This document shows positions 1 through 7,388 of a DNA stretch of 64,000 bases, piece after piece. Numbering within the stretch: position 1 is the first letter of the stretch; each line of letters opens with the position of its first letter. The translations under genes were made by a program, and so were the position numbers. The notes under the pieces are model-generated. The model saw nothing but the letters and a program-made list of their open reading frames with translations, was not told the DNA's origin and ran no database searches. The stretch spans positions 1 through 64,000 of the forward strand of contig DASSHC010000467.1 in the NCBI GenBank assembly GCA_035693105.1, written 5' to 3'. This stretch comes from DASSHC01 sp035693105 (lineage in GTDB: Bacteria; Chloroflexota; Chloroflexia; Thermomicrobiales; Thermomicrobiaceae).

Positions 1-250
1 CAAACGTCGCGTCGACGATGTACTCGGGCAGGACGGCGATCAGGGCAAGCAGGCCAAGCGCGAGCCCCTGCGACACGTCGAGTTGGAGCACCTCGGCCGC
101 CCAGGAGAGTAGGAAGGCCGCACCGATGATCGCCACACCGAAGATCACCGCCTGGATCGCCGGGGTAGTTATTCCATAGAGTCCAATCTCCAACGCGACG
201 CCTGGTAGCGCGACGGCGGCCGCGATGGCGATGACGATCCAATTGCGCAT
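1..250 (-). CDS. Sodium/calcium exchanger family membrane protein (5' part only)
   Basis: Only the first 83 codons are in the window; the gene runs off base 1. The start is the ATG complementary to 248-250. The translation is a signal-anchor-like hydrophobic stretch followed by two membrane segments. A motif reading SWAAEVLQ, then LALGLLALIAVLPEYIVDA, resembles the alpha-1 repeat of the CaCA cation exchangers (small residues, then a PE pair inside a membrane helix). Members exchange Ca2+ or other cations for Na+ or H+ across the cytoplasmic membrane. The family call rests on this one repeat, so substrate is not assigned. The next gene, a P450, is divergent and looks unrelated. Confidence 0.65.
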   Translation of the reverse strand, partial: MRNWIVIAIAAAVALPGVALEIGLYGITTPAIQAVIFGVAIIGAAFLLSWAAEVLQLDVSQGLALGLLALIAVLPEYIVDATF

Positions 251-641
251 CAGTCCTCGCTGGTGTTGGACGAAGGCTCACGCCTCCTCGTGGTTCGCGT
301 CGATCTGCACCATCGATGCCAGCCTGCCGCCACCCGCGACGAGCGCACCCGCGCAAGCGACTCGAGCATCAAAACACATCGCCGTATCGGCGCGAACATT
401 GCTGGACGAGACGCCGGCGGCACGGTGACGCTTCGACGGCCGCTGGGGGCCGCGCCGTCTCGTTCACGATCGCCGCCCATTCCCCGTCTGGCACCTTCCG
501 TGCGAGTTTCCAGGTTGGCGGCTCGCGTGCGTCGAAGGGGGCAACGCGCACCCGTCGAGATCGTGTCCATTCGCAAACCCTCGGGCTGGTTGCTTCTCGA
601 TCGACCCTGGCCCGTTGGATCGCATGGAGTAGGGAGTCGTC
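251..641. other. 391-bp gap with no supported gene
   Basis: The space lies between the divergent exchanger and P450 genes. I see no protein with family-like composition, no RNA gene and no clear TATAAT-type -10 box. Small open frames here are arginine/serine-rich, as expected from reading GC-rich DNA in the wrong frame. It presumably holds both promoters, but I cannot place them. Confidence 0.5.
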
Positions 642-1790
642 GTGAGCCAGACACCATCTCCAGACTGGAACCCCGTGGATCCCTCGGTTCTGCAGGATCA
701 GCGGCACGCATACGACGAGATGCGCACGCGGTGTCCCGTCGCGTACAGCGATTTCTTGAACTGGTCGCTATTCCGCCACAAGGATGTGGTTAGCGTCGTC
801 GAAGACCCGCAAACCTACAGCAGCGCTTCCCGCCATCTCGCCATTCCCAACGGCATGGACCCGCCGCAGCACACTCGCTATCGCCACGCCCTGGAGCCAT
901 TTTTCACGGACGACATGATGGAGACGTTCGAGCCGCGCTGTCGCGCCGTCGCGACAGCTCTGGTGCGGGATCTGCTCGCGCAGGGTGAGACAGACGCCGT
1001 CACCGAGTTCGCGGAGCCATTCACGCTTAAGTCCCTGTGTCTCTTTCTTGGCTGGCCAATCCAACAATGGGAGCGTCTACTTGGCTGGACCCACGGCAAT
1101 CAGCAAGCTGCCTTCCTTCGCGATCGAGTGATCGCACGAGCTCTCGCGCGGATCTTCACGGCCTTCGTCCACGAGGAACTCGAACACCACCGCGAGGCGG
1201 GCGCGACTGCGCCGCATGACGTCACCAGTAGCCTGATGGCGACAACCGTAGATGGGAAGCAGCTAACGGACGAGCAGATCGTGAGCGTCGTGCGGAACTG
1301 GACCGCTGGTCACGGAACCGTCGCGGCCGGATTGGGCATCTTGATACTCCACCTGGCCAAACACCAGGACATCCAGCAGCGCCTGCGCGCGAGCCCAAGC
1401 TTGATCGCTGCTGCTGTCGACGAGATTCTGCGCGTCGACGGCCCGCTGGTGGCAAACCACCGCACTACCACGCGGGATGTTGAGATCGACGGGCGGCACA
1501 TCAGCCAGGGACAACGAATCTCGTTGATGTGGATCGCGGCGGACCGTGATCCACACGCGTTCGACGATCCCGATCGCGTTCGCCTCGACCGCGACGAGAG
1601 CGGCAACCTCCTGTTCGGCCAGGGGATCCACGACTGTATGGGCGCTTCGCTGGCCCGGCTTGAGATGCGCGTCGCGCTGGAAGAACTGCTTGCACGAACC
1701 CGCAAGATCGAACTGTCCGGAACTGAGCCGCCGAGCCGCGGGACATTCCCGAGCAACGGACTCTTAGTCTTGCCGCTGAGGATCAGCTAA
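642..1790 (+). CDS. Cytochrome P450
   Basis: Soluble bacterial P450 monooxygenase of 382 residues, near the usual 400. The haem-binding loop FGQGIHDCMG places the axial thiolate at Cys332. The K-helix ExxR motif is EILR (Glu261, Arg264), followed by the usual region around the R of HRTTTRD and the DPHAFDDPDR segment. The I-helix motif is AGHGT (222-226): the acidic residue normally before the conserved Thr (A-G-x-D/E-T) is Gly, so proton delivery for oxygen activation may differ. The start is GTG preceded by a purine-rich GGAGTAGGGAG. No ferredoxin or reductase gene is adjacent, so the redox partner must be encoded elsewhere. Substrate unknown. Confidence 0.93.
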   Translation: MSQTPSPDWNPVDPSVLQDQRHAYDEMRTRCPVAYSDFLNWSLFRHKDVVSVVEDPQTYSSASRHLAIPNGMDPPQHTRYRHALEPFFTDDMMETFEPRCRAVATALVRDLLAQGETDAVTEFAEPFTLKSLCLFLGWPIQQWERLLGWTHGNQQAAFLRDRVIARALARIFTAFVHEELEHHREAGATAPHDVTSSLMATTVDGKQLTDEQIVSVVRNWTAGHGTVAAGLGILILHLAKHQDIQQRLRASPSLIAAAVDEILRVDGPLVANHRTTTRDVEIDGRHISQGQRISLMWIAADRDPHAFDDPDRVRLDRDESGNLLFGQGIHDCMGASLARLEMRVALEELLARTRKIELSGTEPPSRGTFPSNGLLVLPLRIS

Positions 1791-1896
1791 CCACGGAAGG
1801 TTCGCATCCTACTCGCTACCAGCCTCGGCGCGATCTAAAGCAACGTGCAGAGGCATTGGCCGAGCACTCCGGGTGGGGAGACGCTTGGCCGCGGCT

Positions 1897-2071
1897 CATT
1901 CTTCGACACCCTCAGCATGACCGGGGAGACGGCCCCTTCACACCTGGTCATCCTGAGGCCGCAGCCAAAGGATCTCCTCTGCCTTGCAGCGCCGCTCGTG
2001 CACCACGATTCGGAGAGATTCCTTCGACAAGCTCAGGGCAGGCTCTTCGCTGTGGCTCAGGATGACCGGGA
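1897..2071. repeat. Cluster of dispersed inverted-repeat units (GTCATCCTGAGG...AAGGATCTC family)
   Basis: The 508-bp gap between the P450 gene and the hibernation-factor gene holds no supported CDS. It contains a forward unit at 1947-1976 (GTCATCCTGAGGCC, then GCAGCCAAAGGATCTC) and inverted units at 2013-2038 (ending CTTCGACAAGCTCAGGG) and 2044-2066 (TTCGCTGTGGCTCAGGATGAC), plus a degenerate one near 1900-1920. Forward and inverted units can pair as a long stem. The same family recurs at 16.6, 46.7 and 59.8 kb, always between operons. Bases 2072-2298 show nothing else I can name. Confidence 0.7.
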
Positions 2072-2298
2072 CAGGGTTCCGCCTGTCCTGTCGTCCGGAG
2101 TGTGTCGACGAATCTCCCTGCGGCCAACGATTCCGCGCCCTGCTTTAGCGCGTCCTTCGGTTCAAGAACCACTCGCGAGTAACGGTCCGTGTGCGTCGAT
2201 GGCCGCGACGGGCAGAGTGCTCGCGCGGCCGTTCCGTCTATGGTGTCATCGCGCACCGGCGACGTGTCCCCGGCGAGTCGCTTCGCGCGGGTGGCGCA

Positions 2299-2727
2299 CT
2301 ACGATTCGTCGTTCGCTCGCTCCGCATCGCGTGTTTTCGCGCCCGGCCGTGCGTGGCTTCGCCGGCTGCGCTCCGGAAACCAGCGGCTCGGCACGCTGTA
2401 GCTGCCAACCCCTCGTTCCATCCGCCGTCGTCGGCCGAATTGTCGCAGGATCCGTTCGCTCGCCAGGCGCACGGCCTTGTCGGCCGTTTCTGCCGATGCG
2501 TCCGAGACGAGCTGCGTACCAAGGTGTCCCGAGCGCGCGATGATCCGCGCCGTCACGCGCCGTTGCATCTCGTGCCACTCAAGGTTGAGGTCAACAACCA
2601 GTTCGTCCCCGCCTGTCGTCAGCCGTTGGGCGAGCCGGCGGAGATGCCGGTCGATGCGCCGCTCTTCCAACGAGTTCAGCTCGAAGCCGCGCACCTGGAG
2701 ATTCACCGCCGCGAGGTTGGTCGGCAT
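2299..2727 (-). CDS. Short ribosome hibernation promotion factor-like protein (S30AE/RaiA family)
   Basis: 142 residues. The first about 100 fit the sigma-54 modulation/S30AE fold that binds the decoding site of idle ribosomes. It opens with NLQVRGFELN, carries the basic helix RRIDRHLRRLAQRL, then strands and a second helix ending SERILRQFGRRRR. The C-terminal dimerisation domain of long HPF is missing, so it is of the short HPF/RaiA type, with a basic, probably disordered tail of about 40 residues. ATG start with an AGGA Shine-Dalgarno nine bases upstream. It lies 41 bp after a bacterial eRF1-like gene on the same strand, so the pair probably forms one ribosome-directed unit. Confidence 0.78.
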   Translation of the reverse strand: MPTNLAAVNLQVRGFELNSLEERRIDRHLRRLAQRLTTGGDELVVDLNLEWHEMQRRVTARIIARSGHLGTQLVSDASAETADKAVRLASERILRQFGRRRRMERGVGSYSVPSRWFPERSRRSHARPGAKTRDAERANDES

Positions 2728-2768
2728 GCTTGTCGTCCTTTCGAGTCATCACACGCTGTCGCGCTGGC

Positions 2769-3920
2769 TCAATACCGCGTGAACGCCCCCATACCGCCGT
2801 GATTGGCGAGTAACTCGGAAGCAGGGCCTGAAACAACCTCAATTCGACCGGCGAAATTGAGCGCGTCGGTTATTGCTTGTTCCCGTTGGTCCGCGCCCTC
2901 TTCTCCATCGCCACTGACAACAAGCTTGTCGACTCGTCCCTCACGCGCGGCGCGAAGCGACTCTTCGGGTCCGAGCACGCCCGATCCGCCCCCTGCGGAG
3001 TCAAGCAATTGACGCACGGTAGCCAGCTCGACATCGCGCTCGATCCGCTCCGCCGCTGTCGTGGTCGCGTTCAGGAGATCGGCGTCGCTGGCCTCCATCG
3101 AGAGCGGCATGGTGCCGGCCAATCGCGCGTGCAACGGTCGCGGGAGATTGTCACGCAGCATGACGACCGCTTCTTCCGGTCCCGCTAGAAGGAGCCGATC
3201 GAAGGGATATTCCCGCATCAGCGTTGACAGACTCTGAGCGACTCGTCGCACATGCCGCACGACATCAGCCTCGTGTCGTCGCTTTTGTCCCGTCTGAGCC
3301 ATACCACTCCAGGCGATGGTCAGCCCTTGTCGCTGTGGGTGGCGCCCGTCACGAATCCGCGTTGAGCGCGTCCGCCGCGGCCAATCCCCCGGCGCATGCT
3401 TGCCGACGACATCGCTTTCGATCTGCTCGCTCGTCTCGATCGCACCCAGGTAGACGGTGTACAGCCGAGCCTGGCGCTTGTCGAGCAAGGCGACCGCAAC
3501 CCGCTCGTAGTCGTCGAGCAGTGCGACGAGCGGCGTCAGGAGCGGCTCTCGATCCCAGACGACCTCCTGCGTCGGTCGGCGGGGAAACGGCACGGCGAGG
3601 AAGATTTCGGGACGCGCCGATACGTAGAGCGCCAGCCCCGGACTGCGGGGTGCGAGCTGATGAAGGAGGAACTGTTCTGCGCGCTCGGCCGCGGCATCGA
3701 ACCCCTTCACGTCCTCTGGGGTCTCCGCCTCCACTATCGCGCGGACGTCTCTCGCCGCGTCGCGAAAAAAGAGGAGGTAAGCTCGGCCGGGCCGACGCGA
3801 AACCGAGGTATCGAGCAGCACCGAGAGCATGCCGTTCTCGGTGACCGGTAGGGCTTCAAGCGTCGCCAACGCATGCGGGAGATCTTGCACGTCGTCGTAG
3901 AACTGTTGCTGTTCGATCAT
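2769..3920 (-). CDS. Bacterial archaeo-eukaryotic release factor (baeRF)-like protein
   Basis: 383 residues from the ATG at 3920, which has AGAGGA upstream and begins MIEQQQFYDDV. The frame stays open 64 codons further upstream, but that part has no protein-like composition. The layout resembles the eRF1/Vms1-like baeRF superfamily. It has an N-terminal alpha/beta region (to about 150), a middle part with a strand reading VAVALLDKRQARLYTVYLG, a basic loop, and a C-terminal L7Ae-like half with FDRLLLAGPEEAV and RVDKLVVSGDG. No GGQ tripeptide is seen in the loop, so peptidyl-tRNA hydrolysis cannot be assumed. It precedes an HPF-like gene by 41 bp. The superfamily call is fairly firm; the subfamily is not. 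Confidence 0.65.
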   Translation of the reverse strand: MIEQQQFYDDVQDLPHALATLEALPVTENGMLSVLLDTSVSRRPGRAYLLFFRDAARDVRAIVEAETPEDVKGFDAAAERAEQFLLHQLAPRSPGLALYVSARPEIFLAVPFPRRPTQEVVWDREPLLTPLVALLDDYERVAVALLDKRQARLYTVYLGAIETSEQIESDVVGKHAPGDWPRRTRSTRIRDGRHPQRQGLTIAWSGMAQTGQKRRHEADVVRHVRRVAQSLSTLMREYPFDRLLLAGPEEAVVMLRDNLPRPLHARLAGTMPLSMEASDADLLNATTTAAERIERDVELATVRQLLDSAGGGSGVLGPEESLRAAREGRVDKLVVSGDGEEGADQREQAITDALNFAGRIEVVSGPASELLANHGGMGAFTRY

Positions 3921-4257
3921 ATTGTGCCGAGTCCTCTTGTAGAAGGCGAATACAGGGCACCAGCGCACCAGCACACCGGCGCTACAGCCGGCCTCGCTCC
4001 ACGGCCCTCGCCCGCATCTCGCAGGCCATCGGCGGGGCAGATAGCGCGGCCAGTCCGGGACCATTCCATGTTGCAGCTCCCACCGGTCTTTTTGAGGCCA
4101 GGGCCAAAGCAACGTGGAGCGGTCCGGGGCCGTTGTAGCAGGGATCGCCTTTACTATATGGGGAGATCAGGAAGTCGAGGCGCGAGTGGGGCGCTCTCGG
4201 CGAGCCGCGTGCCATCCATCGGGTGGACGCGCGCAGCACCGGCCCCGCCCCAGTGTC
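3921..4257. other. Gap upstream of the baeRF-like gene, nothing else recognised
   Basis: These bases separate two minus-strand units and end at the hairpin beyond nuoF. An 85-codon frame on the minus strand here has no recognisable domain and poor coding composition, so I do not call it. The promoter of the baeRF-HPF unit should lie near 3930-4000 but I cannot assign its boxes. Confidence 0.45.
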
Positions 4258-4300
4258 GCCGGTGTAGAGTCCGGTAGGTCGAGCCGGACTCTACACCGGC
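4258..4300 (-). terminator. Perfect 17-bp hairpin downstream of nuoF
   Basis: The arms GCCGGTGTAGAGTCCGG (4258-4274) and its exact complement (4284-4300) enclose a 9-base loop, 21 bp past the nuoF stop. There is no T-run, so this is either a factor-assisted terminator or a 3'-end stabilising stem. Confidence 0.6.
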
Positions 4301-4321
4301 CGTGGCTCGTGGGTGGGGATG

Positions 4322-6055
4322 CTACTGACCGGCGCCGGCCAGCGAGAGGACCGTCTCGCCCACGGCGCAGGGGCAGGCGCCGGCCGGGCAGCGGCCCTCG
4401 CGCACATGCGCCTCGAACTCTTCCGGGTAAGCGCGTTTCATCCCCAGCACCGGCATCGGCGCCACCTGGCCCAGACCGCAGAGCGACAATTCGATTACGT
4501 GCTTGCTGGAGCCGTCGATCAACTCCAGGTCGGCCGGTCGCGCTCGCCCGTTGCGCATGCGGTCGAGAATCTCCAACAGCGCCGGGGTTCCGAGCCGACA
4601 GGGCGTGCATTTGCCGCACGACTCGTAGCGATTGAACTGCATCAGGTAGCGGGCGAAATCGACCGCGCAGACCGATTCGTCGAAGACGACAAAGCCGCCC
4701 GAGCCGAGCATACCGCCGGCCTCGGTCATCGAGTCGAAGTCGACCAGCAGGTCGAGTTGATCTTCCTTCAATGGTCCGGCCGAGACGCCGCCGGTTTGCA
4801 CGCCCTTGAAGGTGTAGCCGTCGGCCATGCCGCCATAGATGCCGAAGATCAGCTCGCGCATCGGCAGCCCCATCTCGACCTCGGCCAACCCGATACGTTT
4901 GACCGGTCCCTGGATGGTGACCAGCTTGGTCCCCTTGCTCTTCTCGGTGCCGATGGCGGCGTACCACTCGCCGCCATTGAGCACGATCGCGGGCGCGTTG
5001 GCGAAGGTCTCGGTGTTGTTCAGCACCGTCGGCCGGCGCCAGACGCCTTCCTCCACCGAGCGCGGGGGTTTCGTGCGCGGCTGACCGCGCTGGCCCATCA
5101 CCGAGTACATCAGCGCCGAGCCTTCACCGCAAATGTAGGCTCCGCCGCCGGTGCGCGTGCGCATATGGCAGGCAATGCCGGTGCCGAGCACGTTGTCGCC
5201 CAGCAACCCCAGCTCGTAGGCCTGCTGGACCGCGGTGCGGAAGCGTTTGACCGCCAGCACATGCTCGCCGCCGATGTAGTTGTAGCCGTAGGGAGTCTCA
5301 AGCGCGTAGCAGGCGAGCATAATCCCCTCCAGCACCAGGTGGGGATTGGTCTCGATCAAGCGGCGGTCCTTGTAAACATTCGGCTCGCCCTCATGGCTGT
5401 TGGCGATGACGTACTTCGGCCAGGATGGCGTGCGCCGCCCGCTCTCCCACTTGATCCCCGCCGGAAAGCCCGCGCCGCCGCGCCCGCGCACGTTGGCCGT
5501 TTTGACCTCGTTGACCACCGCATCCGGCGTCATCTCGAAGAGTGCTTTGATCCAGGCCCGGTAGCCGCCGCGGGCGATGTACTCTTCGATCGACTCGGGA
5601 TCGATCACCCCGGCGTTCTCCAGCAGGAGCCGCCGCTGAGGGGCGATGTAGGGGTGGCTGTTGAGTGGCTGGATGCCCTCGTACGGCTCGCTGGCATCGA
5701 CGCCCAGCGCCTTCTCAGCTTGCACGTCGCCACGGCGCAAGCCGGCGATCAACTCGGGTACACGGTCGGTGGTAATGTTCATGTAGACGATTGGCGGCCG
5801 CCCGGGAACCCGGACCTCGACCCACGGCTCGGCCCAGCACCAGCCGGAGCAGCCGACCCGGCGCAGATCGAACGGCACTCCGGCCTGCTCCAGCACCAAC
5901 CGCAGGTGCTCGATCGTCTCCATCGCCCCCTGCGCGATGCTGCACTCGCTCACCGGTACCTTTACCTGCCAGCGGTCGCTCTGCTCGCGCTCCTGCCAGG
6001 CTTCCACGGCCCGATCGGCGTAGGCTTCGAACTCGGCTCGGTTACTCAGCGGCAT
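4322..6055 (-). CDS. nuoF: NADH dehydrogenase/diaphorase subunit NuoF-like with N-terminal thioredoxin-like 2Fe-2S domain
   Basis: 577 residues from ATG 6055, which has GGAGG seven bases upstream and overlaps nuoE by 14 bp. Residues 30-110 form a thioredoxin-like 2Fe-2S domain (CSIAQGA at 38, GCSGWC at 68-73), as in HoxF, HndC and FdsB-type proteins. The 51-kDa flavoprotein part follows, with GRGGAGFP at 191 (FMN), GGGAYICGEGSAL around 303-315 (NADH site), an SLBB-type segment, and the 4Fe-4S motif CGKCTPC (480-486) with the later Cys in SLCGLG. The tail REGRCPAGACPC is typical of hydrogenase and formate dehydrogenase diaphorases. Two acidic residues normal in the NADH motif are absent (GEGSALMYSVMG against the usual GEETALxxSLEG pattern). 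No NuoG, hydrogenase or formate dehydrogenase catalytic gene is adjacent. Confidence 0.9.
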   Translation of the reverse strand: MPLSNRAEFEAYADRAVEAWQEREQSDRWQVKVPVSECSIAQGAMETIEHLRLVLEQAGVPFDLRRVGCSGWCWAEPWVEVRVPGRPPIVYMNITTDRVPELIAGLRRGDVQAEKALGVDASEPYEGIQPLNSHPYIAPQRRLLLENAGVIDPESIEEYIARGGYRAWIKALFEMTPDAVVNEVKTANVRGRGGAGFPAGIKWESGRRTPSWPKYVIANSHEGEPNVYKDRRLIETNPHLVLEGIMLACYALETPYGYNYIGGEHVLAVKRFRTAVQQAYELGLLGDNVLGTGIACHMRTRTGGGAYICGEGSALMYSVMGQRGQPRTKPPRSVEEGVWRRPTVLNNTETFANAPAIVLNGGEWYAAIGTEKSKGTKLVTIQGPVKRIGLAEVEMGLPMRELIFGIYGGMADGYTFKGVQTGGVSAGPLKEDQLDLLVDFDSMTEAGGMLGSGGFVVFDESVCAVDFARYLMQFNRYESCGKCTPCRLGTPALLEILDRMRNGRARPADLELIDGSSKHVIELSLCGLGQVAPMPVLGMKRAYPEEFEAHVREGRCPAGACPCAVGETVLSLAGAGQ

Positions 6056-6584
6056 CGATGTCCTCCAGTGACTCGCCCCGCTCGACCGCTCGCATGGCCG
6101 CCTGAAGCTTCTCAGCATTCAGGTGACCGAAATAGTGATGGTGATCGATCTGTACCACCGGTGCCAGGTTACAGACACCCAGGCAACCATTGACGATCTG
6201 TACCCCGAACTCACCATCGGAAGTGCGGCCGTCGTCATCCAGGCCAGGCTGTGTGCGGATCGACTGCACCAGCTTATCGGCGCCCATCACAAAACAGGCC
6301 GCTCCATAACAGAGGAGCATCGAATGTTTCCCCGGCGGCTCGGTGCGGAAGTCGGCGTAGAAGGTCAGCAACCCGTAGATGCGGTTGATTGTCACGCCCA
6401 GGTGATCGGCGATCACCTGGGCGGCTGACGGCGACACCCAGCCGTACAACGACTGTGCCTCCTGGCAGGCGCCGACGATCAGCTCCTGTGCTTCTTGGTA
6501 ATCGCCGGGTTGGAAGTCTCGTTGCAAGATATCGCGCAGGGGTTGCAGGTCGATCTCGGCATTCGGCTCCGTCGTGTGAACCAC
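6042..6584 (-). CDS. nuoE: NADH dehydrogenase/diaphorase 24-kDa subunit NuoE
   Basis: 180 residues, the usual length. An N-terminal helical bundle (QEAQSLYGWVSPSAAQVIA) precedes a thioredoxin-like fold holding one 2Fe-2S cluster. The ligands are visible as CYGAAC (Cys92, Cys97) and CLGVC (Cys134, Cys138). It works with NuoF to pass electrons from NADH or to NAD+. GTG start with AGAGGG about seven bases upstream. It is the first gene of a two-gene unit driven by an extended -10 promoter at 6657-6665. Because the NuoF partner is of the diaphorase type, the pair may serve a soluble dehydrogenase and not complex I. Confidence 0.92.
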   Translation of the reverse strand: MVHTTEPNAEIDLQPLRDILQRDFQPGDYQEAQELIVGACQEAQSLYGWVSPSAAQVIADHLGVTINRIYGLLTFYADFRTEPPGKHSMLLCYGAACFVMGADKLVQSIRTQPGLDDDGRTSDGEFGVQIVNGCLGVCNLAPVVQIDHHHYFGHLNAEKLQAAMRAVERGESLEDIDAAE

Positions 6585-6656
6585 GTCGCGCCCTCTCGTC
6601 TGAGCGGCTAGACGTGGGCCTACCTCGGCCTCACCAGCCGCACCCGTTCCTCACGG

Positions 6657-6665
6657 AGTATAGCA
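6657..6665 (-). promoter_or_regulatory. Extended -10 promoter of nuoEF
   Basis: On the minus strand the bases read TGCTATACT, a TGn-extended -10. Transcription would start near 6650, leaving a 5' leader of about 66 bases. The region 17 bases upstream is not TTGACA-like and coincides with the -10 box of the divergent gene. Confidence 0.65.
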
Positions 6666-6676
6666 AAGCGTTCTCT

Positions 6677-6685
6677 TGCTACACT
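6677..6685 (+). promoter_or_regulatory. Extended -10 promoter of the DUF1992 gene
   Basis: The bases read TGCTACACT, giving a start site near 6692 and a 38-base leader. It forms an imperfect inverted repeat with the opposing TGCTATACT, so each -10 occupies the other's -35 position. Confidence 0.6.
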
Positions 6686-6729
6686 TAGGCTTGAGGCCGG
6701 TTCGAGCCAATCATGGGGAGCACGCGCGC

Positions 6730-7170
6730 GTGTGGTGGTGGGATAGCCTGATCGACGACAAAGTCCGCACCGCGCAGCAGGAGGGCCAGTTCGACAACCT
6801 GCGGGGTGCGGGCCGGCCGTTCCGCTGGAAAGACGATTCCAACGACGAAGACTGGCTGGGCAATCATCTCTTACATAATGCGGGGGTTCTGCCCGAGTGG
6901 CTCCAGCTACGCAAGGAGATCGCCGCTGAGCGGCCCGCCGTGCGTGAGGCGCTCGATACGTACTGGCTCCGGCGTGCTGAGCTGGACCCTCAGGATCACC
7001 GTCACGCCGCGCTGCTCGCTCGCCTGGAAGCTGAATACGCCGCCCGCGCACGCGAGATCAACCGCAAGATCGACGAACACAATCTCCGCTGTCCCTCGCT
7101 GGCCCACGAGATGCCGCGATTTCCCGAGGATCTGATCCGGCGGCGGCTTCAGCGTGTCTGTCGCTCTTGA
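6730..7170 (+). CDS. DUF1992 / DnaJC28-like conserved-domain protein
   Basis: 146 residues from a GTG preceded by GGGGAG eleven bases upstream. The signature is WWWDSLIDDKVRTAQQEGQF, then a GxGRPF motif (GAGRPFRW) and NHLLHNAGVLPEW. This is the conserved core shared by bacterial DUF1992 proteins and the eukaryotic DnaJ homologue subfamily C member 28. The C-terminal half is helical and charged (LARLEAEYAARAREINRKID). Its function is not established; there is no J domain here. A TTG start 54 bp upstream is possible but has no Shine-Dalgarno. The 3' end overlaps the convergent anti-sigma gene by 22 bp. Confidence 0.8.
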   Translation: MWWWDSLIDDKVRTAQQEGQFDNLRGAGRPFRWKDDSNDEDWLGNHLLHNAGVLPEWLQLRKEIAAERPAVREALDTYWLRRAELDPQDHRHAALLARLEAEYAARAREINRKIDEHNLRCPSLAHEMPRFPEDLIRRRLQRVCRS

Positions 7171-7388
7171 CTGCAGATGCGCTTGACGCGCTCGACCAGC
7201 TCCGGCGGCGCTGAGACATCGCGACAACTTTTACGCACCAGGCGCAGCACATCGGCCTCGAAGGTGAAGCGATCCCGGCAGGGCGGGCAGGCGTCGAGGT
7301 GGCGCTGCACCTCCACCAGTTCCTCCGAAGACAGCTCCCGATCGAGATACTCGTAGAGTCGTTTGAGCGCCTCGTCGCATTTAGTCAT
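7149..7388 (-). CDS. Zinc-binding anti-sigma factor, RsrA-like
   Basis: 79 residues, beginning MTKCDEALKRLYEYLD. It carries the ZAS-type motif HLDACPPC (His30, Cys34, Cys37) together with Cys4, and a further Cys54 in RKSC followed by APPELVERVK. That is the arrangement of the thiol-disulfide sensor RsrA of actinobacteria, in which oxidation of the zinc cysteines releases the sigma factor. The start ATG overlaps the end of the ECF sigma gene by 8 bp, so the two are translationally coupled. The redox-sensing role is inferred from the cysteine pattern; a purely structural zinc anti-sigma is the alternative. Confidence 0.85.
   Translation of the reverse strand: MTKCDEALKRLYEYLDRELSSEELVEVQRHLDACPPCRDRFTFEADVLRLVRKSCRDVSAPPELVERVKRICSQERQTR

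Noticed and set aside
1845..2802. Overlapping plus-strand frames of 200-230 codons near 1.8-2.8 kb
   Set aside because: They run through the inverted-repeat cluster and antisense to the HPF-like gene and are Arg/Ser/Pro-rich without domains.
3982..4239. An 85-codon minus-strand frame upstream of the baeRF-like gene
   Set aside because: No conserved features, no ribosome-binding site, and composition typical of non-coding GC-rich DNA.
4313..6193. A 626-codon open frame on the plus strand opposite nuoF
   Set aside because: It is an antisense shadow of a GC-rich gene. It has no domain and is rich in R, A, H and Q, while nuoF on the other strand has full motifs.
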